From the NCBI GenBank assembly GCA_036397065.1, contig DASWJP010000057.1, positions 1 to 10,460 of the forward strand: DNA of 10,460 bases, in the 5' to 3' direction. The notes under the pieces were generated by a model, which was given only the letters and a program-made list of their open reading frames with translations, was not told the DNA's origin and searched no databases. This DNA is from JAJFGI01 sp036397065 (GTDB lineage Bacteria; Pseudomonadota; Alphaproteobacteria; Kiloniellales; J153). A program made the translations under genes and the position numbers. Below, one piece after another: positions 6,365 to 10,460 of the stretch. The number at the start of each line of letters is the position of its first letter. Positions within the stretch are counted from its first letter, which is position 1.

Positions 6365-6377
6365 GTATACAATTCCC
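6352..6377 (-). repeat. IS1595 element right terminal inverted repeat
   Basis: Reverse complement of 3987-4012 over all 26 bases. The outer end reads ...ATACAATTCCC on the plus strand, directly followed by the target duplication CCCTCGAT. Confidence 0.93.
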
Positions 6378-6385
6378 CCCTCGAT
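6378..6385. repeat. 8-bp target site duplication, right
   Basis: CCCTCGAT, identical to 3979-3986. Removing the element and one copy restores a 103-bp palindrome equal in length to the intact copy at 118-220. Confidence 0.82.
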
Positions 6386-6409
6386 GGGGGAGGGCCGGGG
6401 TGGGGGTGG
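6386..6409. repeat. Palindromic repeat copy 2, right remainder
   Basis: GGGGGAGGGCCGGGGTGGGG and the following TGG complete the right arm broken at 3986. Against copy 1 it differs only at GGGCCGGGG versus GGGTTGGGG. It ends 45 bases before the PLP-enzyme start at 6455, close to the 48-base spacing of copy 1 from the thiolase start. Confidence 0.86.
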
Positions 6410-6454
6410 CCTTCGAGGGGTCGCAATTGACGTGGATTGGAGTTGCGCAACGTC

Positions 6455-7603
6455 ATGAACGAGAACAGTGGCCTGCGGCCCGGAACCCGGGTCGCCCATG
6501 GCGGTCACGATGCCGGTTCGACGGGCGACGTGGCACCCATCCTCCGGCCATCGACCAACTTTGCCCGCGACCCGTCCTATCGGTTGATCGCCGATAAATA
6601 CGGCTACAGCCGGGACGGAAACCCGACCTATTCCGAGCCGGAAGCGTTGCTGGCGGACCTGGAGGGCGGCGCCGGGGCACTATTGTTTGCCTCTGGCATG
6701 GCGGCGGCCACGGCGGTGATCATGGCCCTGAAGCCGGGCGATCGGATCGCCGCGCCGACCGCCATGTATTGGGGCCTGCGCGACTGGCTGATCGAGTTCT
6801 GCGGCCAGTGGGGCCTGGGCCTCGATCTCTACGATGTGGCCGACCCAGGCGCCTTGAATGGCACCCTGCGGCCGGGCGAGACCAAGCTGCTGTGGATCGA
6901 GACGCCGGCGAACCCGACCTGGGAGGTCATGGACATCGCCGCCTGTGCCGCCGCGGCCAAGGCCGCCGGGGCCCGCCTGGCGGTCGATTCGACCGTGCCC
7001 ACGCCGATCCTGACCCGGCCCCTCGTGCACGGCGCCGATCTCGTCTTCCATTCCGCCACCAAGTACCTCAACGGCCATGGGGACGTTGTGGCCGGGGCCC
7101 TGGTGACGGCTCGGGCGGATGAGTTCTGGACGCGGATTCGCGGCATCCGCGCCCACGGTGGCGCGGTCCTGGGGCCGTTCGAGAGTTGGTTGCTGCAACG
7201 GGGCCTGCGGACCCTGCATCTACGGGTCAGACAGGCCAGCGCCAATGCCCTGGCCATCGCCAGCCATTTCGAGGGTCACCAGAAGCTGAGGGCGGTGCTG
7301 TATCCCGGCCTGGCAAGCCACCCGGGCCATGCCATCGCGGCGCGGCAGATGCAGGGCGGCTTTGGCGGCATGTTGAGCTTGCGGGTGCGCGGCGGCGCCC
7401 AGGAGGCCTTGGCGGTGGCCGCACACTTGCGGTTGTTCGTCCGGGCCACGTCTCTCGGCGGGGTGGAGAGCCTGGTCGAGCACCGGGCCAGTGTCGAAGG
7501 AGCCGCCAGTCCGGTACCTCCGGACTTGCTGCGTCTATCGGTGGGAATCGAAGAGCCGGAAGACCTGATCGCCGATCTGGAGCAGGCCTTGGCGGCACTC
7601 TAG
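6455..7603 (+). CDS. Cys/Met metabolism PLP-dependent enzyme (cystathionine synthase/lyase type)
   Basis: A 382-residue fold-type I PLP enzyme of the trans-sulfuration family (cystathionine gamma-synthase, beta-/gamma-lyase, O-acetylhomoserine sulfhydrylase). Seen: YSRDGNPT (51-58) for phosphate contact from the partner subunit, FASGMAAAT (79-87), MYWG with Y105 in the position of the family's ring-stacking Tyr, D178 in AVDST for the pyridine nitrogen, and the PLP lysine K203 in HSATKYLNGHGD. Further on are SLGGVESLVEHR and a C-terminal RLSVGIEEPEDLIADL. The exact substrate cannot be read; an annotation as cystathionine gamma-synthase-like is reasonable. GGAG (6439-6442) precedes the ATG at 6455 with rather long spacing; an alternative TTG at 6437 lacks a ribosome site. 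The IS1595 insertion lies just upstream and may have separated the gene from an earlier promoter. Confidence 0.9.
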   Translation: MNENSGLRPGTRVAHGGHDAGSTGDVAPILRPSTNFARDPSYRLIADKYGYSRDGNPTYSEPEALLADLEGGAGALLFASGMAAATAVIMALKPGDRIAAPTAMYWGLRDWLIEFCGQWGLGLDLYDVADPGALNGTLRPGETKLLWIETPANPTWEVMDIAACAAAAKAAGARLAVDSTVPTPILTRPLVHGADLVFHSATKYLNGHGDVVAGALVTARADEFWTRIRGIRAHGGAVLGPFESWLLQRGLRTLHLRVRQASANALAIASHFEGHQKLRAVLYPGLASHPGHAIAARQMQGGFGGMLSLRVRGGAQEALAVAAHLRLFVRATSLGGVESLVEHRASVEGAASPVPPDLLRLSVGIEEPEDLIADLEQALAAL

Positions 7604-7607
7604 CGGT

Positions 7608-7829
7608 TCAGCCGGCGGCGGCGCGGGCGCGGCTCCGGGGCCGGCCGGCAAACGAGACCACGGCCGCGGCCGTCGCCTTGCCGTCCTCGACCAGGGTCTG
7701 AAGCTCGGCTTTACACTGTTCCAGGGCCACCACTTCCCGGGAATCCTCGCGGTCGTAGATTTCCATGCAGCTCAGCTTGATCTCGACCAGGTCGATCAGA
7801 GTCTCGACCACGCGCTTGGATAAAGACAT
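7608..7829 (-). CDS. Small conserved hypothetical protein (73 aa)
   Basis: A 73-residue protein beginning MSLSKRVVETLIDLVEIKL, predicted as two amphipathic helices around a charged linker (EIYDREDSREV), with a basic Arg/Ala tail. From memory, similar short proteins with a SCMEIYDREDxRE segment recur in alphaproteobacteria without a known function. The start at 7829 follows GGAGGG five bases upstream, an excellent site; an earlier in-frame ATG at 7847 has none. It converges on the PLP-enzyme gene with a four-base gap between stops, so the two transcripts must run into each other unless stopped inside the coding regions. Confidence 0.8.
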   Translation of the reverse strand: MSLSKRVVETLIDLVEIKLSCMEIYDREDSREVVALEQCKAELQTLVEDGKATAAAVVSFAGRPRSRARAAAG

Positions 7830-7871
7830 CGTACCCTCCTCGAACATTGCCCAGACACGACCTTGCGGGAC

Positions 7872-7889
7872 ATTTTTTTAAAATTTTAT
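7872..7889. other. AT-only tract in intergenic region
   Basis: Eighteen A/T bases in a row (ATTTTTTTAAAATTTTAT) in a window that is otherwise strongly GC-rich. It lies 43 bases upstream of the 73-residue gene and 19 bases from a perfect DnaA-box match. It may be an UP element or -10 region for the leftward gene, or an easily melted segment. Confidence 0.5.
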
Positions 7890-7908
7890 GAAAGCCCGGA
7901 CAGCGATT

Positions 7909-7917
7909 TTATCCACA
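7909..7917 (+). promoter_or_regulatory. DnaA-box match (TTATCCACA)
   Basis: TTATCCACA matches the strongest DnaA-box consensus at all nine bases. It is the only perfect copy I see in the window. A single box next to an AT tract could mark DnaA control of a flanking gene or be chance; it is not enough to call an origin. Confidence 0.4.
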
Positions 7918-7972
7918 GGCCAGGCACCCGGTAGATGGCCTGATTCGGCACGGAAAAGTCCGGCCGCCGGGC

Positions 7973-7996
7973 CCGGTTTAAGGCCGCTTTAACCGG
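7973..7996. promoter_or_regulatory. Operator-like imperfect palindrome
   Basis: CCGGTTTAAG and CTTTAACCGG are inverted around GCCG, with nine of ten arm positions pairing. It lies 75 bases before the start at 8071 in a divergent intergenic region. This geometry suits a dimeric repressor site; no cognate regulator is visible in the window. Confidence 0.35.
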
Positions 7997-8070
7997 CTTT
8001 GCCCTAGCCTGTTTCCTGATATGCGAAGTCCGCCCGGACCGCCCGCCGACCATGCCCAGGGGCCGCCAGA

Positions 8071-8433
8071 ATGAAAGTCGCCAACGATCTAGCCCCCGAT
8101 TCGCAGATCATTTTCTCGCTCGGCCAGCCGACCCGCGACCGGCGGTTGACGGACAAGATCCTCGGCGCCTTCAGTCATGCCTATGCCAGCGGCGAGATCG
8201 GCGTGGCCGCGACCCTGCGCCGGGCCCTGGAAGAAGCCGAGCTCGGCTTGGGTCACGGCACGAAGGAGCGGCGCAACTCGACGGCCCTGCTGCAGGCCGA
8301 CCTGTGGGTTGAGTTCGTCGAGGCGCGCAAGGCCTATGGCCGCGCCACCGAAAGCCAGCAACCCGACCCGGCGGAGGTCGAGGACAGCCGCCGGGAGATG
8401 ATCGAAGCCTACCGGCGTTGGAGCGATCAGTAG
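8071..8433 (+). CDS. Hypothetical protein (120 aa)
   Basis: A 120-residue protein with no family I recognise. It looks almost wholly helical after a short N-terminal strand (QIIFSLGQPTRDRRLTDKI), is rich in Ala, Glu and Arg, and has no cysteine, signal peptide or membrane segment. Two helical blocks stand out: 36-55 (HAYASGEIGVAATLRRALEE) and 90-118 ending IEAYRRWSDQ. Codon use matches the host genes, which supports a real resident gene. The start at 8071 follows AGGGGCCGCCAG; an overlapping frame starting at 8052 is less plausible in composition. It is transcribed away from the 73-residue gene and converges on the 2H-like gene with a 39-base gap. Confidence 0.75.
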   Translation: MKVANDLAPDSQIIFSLGQPTRDRRLTDKILGAFSHAYASGEIGVAATLRRALEEAELGLGHGTKERRNSTALLQADLWVEFVEARKAYGRATESQQPDPAEVEDSRREMIEAYRRWSDQ

Positions 8434-8472
8434 GATCCCACGCCGGCCCCCAAGCCCGTATTTGCCCGGCCT

Positions 8473-9222
8473 TTACGCCCGATGAATGGGCTGCAATTTC
8501 ATGACGTTGCGTGTTTGGCCGCTGAGGGCCATGTCGTCGTGCGTCGTGGTCAGGTGCAGCTCATCGATCAGGATTTCGCTGAGAATCTCGCCGCTGTAGC
8601 GGGCGATGAAATGTTGGAGGGCGCTGGTTTCCGCCATATCGAGATGATCGGTCAGGTTCCACAGACCAACCACGTATAGCCTGGATTCAGGCCAGTTCAG
8701 GGATCGCTGGACCAGCCGCAGCGAATCCTCAGGCCCCTTTCGCTCCGGGTAGACCGGAAGGTAAATCCGGCCCGTGTTCATGGACCCGATCCAGGGCCCG
8801 CCGAGCCGGACCCGAAATGCCGCGTGGCGGGCGACGACCGGGATCGCCGCGTCGATCTCGGGCGCCGAGAGTTTCGTCTCCAGGCGGCCGCATATGGTCA
8901 GGTGCAGACGGTCTTTCCTCTGCTCAAAGCTATCCCAGTGGATCTTGCCGCCGAGGGGGGAGGCGCGCAGGTCCGCCAGGACGCGGTTGAATGTCGCGGA
9001 GACGCCCAGGTGCCGGTACGGCACCGGCGCCACCAGCGAGATGCGCGCCCGGTCATAGCGCCCCATGTCGTAGTCGGTTCCATTGTGCCGCGGAATCACA
9101 TCCGGGTGTGCCGGGTTGACCAACGGCAGATGGGCCAGCCGATAGGCATCATCCAGGGTCAGCCGGCCATCCGGCACGCCCTGTGACTCCGTGTAACGCA
9201 GATCGTTATCGTCGGCGAACAT
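8473..9222 (-). CDS. 2H phosphoesterase-like (2'-5' RNA ligase/LigT-like) protein
   Basis: A 249-residue protein with two HxT motifs, H107-L-T109 in DRLHLTICGRLE and H223-L-T225 in DELHLTTTHDD, about 115 residues apart. Paired HxT/S motifs in beta strands define the 2H phosphoesterase fold, whose members act on cyclic phosphodiesters or 2'-5' linkages in RNA and nucleotides. The stretch GGPWIGSMNTGRIYLPVYP (141-159) fits the strand that usually lies between the motifs. The N-terminal 60 residues look like an extra leader. The start at 9222 has GAGGGGG six bases upstream; a longer frame to 9342 is low-complexity and has no ribosome site. The substrate is unknown. The motif reading is from sequence, and the family assignment is inference. 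Confidence 0.72.
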   Translation of the reverse strand: MFADDNDLRYTESQGVPDGRLTLDDAYRLAHLPLVNPAHPDVIPRHNGTDYDMGRYDRARISLVAPVPYRHLGVSATFNRVLADLRASPLGGKIHWDSFEQRKDRLHLTICGRLETKLSAPEIDAAIPVVARHAAFRVRLGGPWIGSMNTGRIYLPVYPERKGPEDSLRLVQRSLNWPESRLYVVGLWNLTDHLDMAETSALQHFIARYSGEILSEILIDELHLTTTHDDMALSGQTRNVMKLQPIHRA

Positions 9223-9490
9223 TGCCCCCTCTTGCCCTGGCCGCGGAACCGAGAGCCCCCTCGATGGCCGGGATTTGCCGGTTGCCGGGCCGGCCGTGCC
9301 CGCACCCGACGCTCGCACGCCGTCCAACCGCCCGCCGTGCAACCACTTGCGGGGGCACCGGTTTTAGAGCGGCCCCGGATTTATCTGTACCGATCCGGAG
9401 CGACTCGCGCCTTCTTTCGCATGGTTGCAATTTCAGCCTTTCGCGGGAAGGCCAAATTCGTTAGGTTTCGCGCGCCTTTGAGCGCACCGC

Positions 9491-9583
9491 GGAGAGGTGG
9501 CCGAGTGGTCGAAGGCGACGGTTTGCTAAACCGTTATACGGTCAAAAGCTGTATCGAGGGTTCGAATCCCTCCCTCTCCGCCA
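9491..9583 (+). tRNA. tRNA-Ser (anticodon GCT)
   Basis: A complete class II tRNA. The acceptor stem GGAGAGG (9491-9497) pairs with CCTCTCC (9573-9579), with discriminator G at 9580 and an encoded CCA at 9581-9583. The anticodon stem ACGGT/ACCGT encloses TTGCTAA, giving anticodon GCT (9525-9527), which reads AGC/AGU. The long variable arm (ATACGG 9536-9541 with CTGTAT 9549-9554) is typical of tRNA-Ser. The T arm is GAGGG-TTCGAAT-CCCTC. No terminator is seen before the IS6-family element that begins 17 bases later. Confidence 0.97.
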
Positions 9584-9600
9584 TGACTTTGACTATTGAT

Positions 9601-9619
9601 GGCATTGACACATTAAGTC
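9601..9619 (+). repeat. IS6-family element left inverted repeat
   Basis: GGCATTGACACATTAAGTC. It pairs with 10385-10403, with mismatches at the fourth and twelfth positions and near the inner end. It begins 17 bases after the tRNA-Ser CCA. Confidence 0.78.
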
Positions 9620-9656
9620 GATAGCCGACGCGGGGAGGGACCGGTATAGTCTCGGA

Positions 9657-10352
9657 ATGACCCCGAAATCCTTCAAACGACATCGTTTTTCGCCCGAGAT
9701 CATCCAACATGCGGTTTGGCTCTACGTCCGGTTCACGCTTTCATTTCGTGATGTCGAGGATCTGCTGGCCGAGCGCGGCATCGATGTTTCGAGCAAGACA
9801 GTTTGACGCTGGTTTCTGAAGTTCGGCCGATTGATTGCGGGCAATCTTCGCCACGGTCGTCCGTGCGCCAGTGTGCGTTGGCACCTAGACGAAATGGTTG
9901 TCAAGATCCGTGGCCGTAATCACTGGCTGTGGAGGGCGGTAGACGACGAAGGCGAGGTGCTCGACTTCCTGGTCCAGCCACGACGATGCGCTAAGTCGGC
10001 GAGGCGATTGCTGCGAAAGCTGCTGAAGAAGCAGGGCTTCGCGCCGAAGCGCATTATCACGGACAAGCTGAGATCCTACGCTGTCGCCATCCGCAAAGAG
10101 CGACTTACCGCTGTTCACGATCAGGAATTGCGAGCGAACAATCGAGCCGAGAATTCACATCAGCCGGTTCGTCGACGCGAACGAAAACAACAGCGGTTCA
10201 AGTCGCCGGGATCGGCCCAAGGATTTCTGTCGAGCCACGCTGCAGTCTACAACGCCTTCTACGTCCAACGCCATCCTCTATCCCGATGTATATTCAAGGT
10301 GTTTCGAGCTGAGACGCTTGCTGTCTGGCGGCAAAGCTGCCTCGCAGCCTAA
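9657..10352 (+). pseudogene. IS6-family transposase with in-frame stop
   Basis: The frame from the ATG at 9657 to the TAA at 10352 covers 231 codons, normal for IS6-family transposases. Codon 50 is TGA (9804-9806), in the middle of the N-terminal helix-turn-helix (SSKTV-stop-RWFLKFG). The family usually has an Arg codon there, so a single CGA-to-TGA change explains it. The catalytic domain beyond the stop is intact: D in WHLDEMVVKIRG, D in IITDKLRSYA, and E in NRAENSHQP, followed by basic residues. The 3' part is open from the TTG at 9831 and could in theory restart, but would lack the DNA-binding domain. Without readthrough the enzyme should be inactive. Confidence 0.9.
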
Positions 10353-10384
10353 CCAAGGCCATGGCACGTTACGGCCGTCCGCGG

Positions 10385-10403
10385 CAGTTAACGTGTCAAA
10401 GCC
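10385..10403 (-). repeat. IS6-family element right inverted repeat
   Basis: CAGTTAACGTGTCAAAGCC on the plus strand, the imperfect reverse complement of the left end at 9601. The 57 bases after it show no recognisable feature. Confidence 0.78.
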
Positions 10404-10460
10404 GCCTCGGGACGCGGGTTGTGATCGAGTGGGTGGTGTTGGCCAGATCAGGCTGACCGG

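Larger units (their letters stand above)
3987..6377 (-). mobile_element. IS1595-family insertion sequence with three passenger genes
   Basis: A complete 2,391-bp element. Its ends are 26-bp perfect inverted repeats (3987-4012 and 6352-6377, starting GGGAATTGTATACTTGAC), flanked by the 8-bp direct repeat CCCTCGAT. The transposase (5377-6315, minus strand) lies at the right end. Three further genes fill the rest: a zinc-ribbon protein (minus), a 50-residue basic protein (plus) and a HEPN-like protein (minus). Base composition is visibly lower in GC than the host genes on both sides, which suggests acquisition. With intact ends, an intact transposase and an exact duplication, the insertion looks recent and possibly still mobile. 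IS1595 elements with passenger genes are known; this particular cargo set is not one I can name. Confidence 0.93.
9601..10403 (+). mobile_element. IS6-family insertion sequence (probably defective)
   Basis: 803 bp, within the usual IS6-family size. The left end (GGCATTGACACATTAAGTC, 9601-9619) and the right end read inward (GGCTTTGACACGTTAACTG, 10403-10385) are imperfect inverted repeats matching at about 15 of the first 17 bases. The transposase frame fills most of the interior. The adjacent eight bases differ (CTATTGAT left, GCCTCGGG right), so no target duplication remains. This fits an old insertion, a replicative rearrangement or recombination between copies. Confidence 0.85.

Noticed and set aside
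6345..6377. Outward promoter from the right end of the IS1595 element towards the PLP gene
   Set aside because: TACAAT at 6368-6373 resembles a -10 box, but the bases 17-18 upstream (CAGGAG) are not a -35 box.
9253..9266. Third copy of the palindromic repeat suggested by CCCCCTCGATGG
   Set aside because: Only about 12 bases match and neither arm is present; probably coincidence.
9804..9806. Selenocysteine or programmed readthrough at TGA in the IS6 transposase
   Set aside because: The position is normally Arg in a DNA-binding helix and no selenocysteine-type hairpin is evident; a point nonsense mutation is simpler.
1..10460. CRISPR array
   Set aside because: No regularly spaced direct repeats are seen; the only repeats are the two palindromes and the ends of the mobile elements.

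Overview
The window reads as a GC-rich alphaproteobacterial chromosome, most likely of Rhodospirillales type. The evidence is the strong GC bias at third codon positions, a thiolase and a Cys/Met-type PLP enzyme of alphaproteobacterial flavour, and a long GC-rich intergenic palindrome (hairpin cores CCCTCCCC...GGGGAGGG) of a kind common in these genomes. The genus cannot be fixed from sequence alone.

Layout, left to right. Bases 3-74 hold the last codons of an unidentified gene. A 103-bp palindromic repeat (118-220) follows. Next come four plus-strand genes with short gaps: an acyl-CoA thiolase (269-1459), a DUF1272 zinc-binding protein (1470-1661), a short-chain dehydrogenase (1679-2356) and gatB (2429-3883), the B subunit of the Asp/Glu-tRNA amidotransferase. 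A second copy of the palindrome begins at 3908. It is split at the apex of its right hairpin by a complete 2,391-bp IS1595-family element (3987-6377), with 26-bp perfect terminal inverted repeats and an 8-bp target duplication. Besides the transposase the element carries three passenger genes: a HEPN-like helical protein, a 50-residue basic protein whose start codon overlaps that of the HEPN-like gene on the opposite strand, and a coiled-coil/zinc-ribbon protein. A hairpin in a converging gap looks like a terminator serving both strands.

Right of the element the host chromosome resumes. It holds a Cys/Met-metabolism PLP enzyme (6455-7603), a convergent small conserved protein (7608-7829), an intergenic region with an AT-rich tract, a perfect DnaA-box match and an operator-like palindrome, a 120-residue hypothetical protein (8071-8433), and a convergent gene (8473-9222) that appears to encode a 2H-phosphoesterase-like protein (two HxT motifs). 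Then comes tRNA-Ser(GCT) with encoded CCA (9491-9583). Seventeen bases after the tRNA lies an IS6-family element (9601-10403), whose transposase has an in-frame TGA at codon 50 and is probably dead. The last 57 bases show no recognisable feature.

The host genes are ordinary central metabolism and translation functions. The accessory interest lies in the IS1595 element with its compact cargo, its insertion inside a repeated palindrome, and the decayed IS6 copy beside a tRNA gene.
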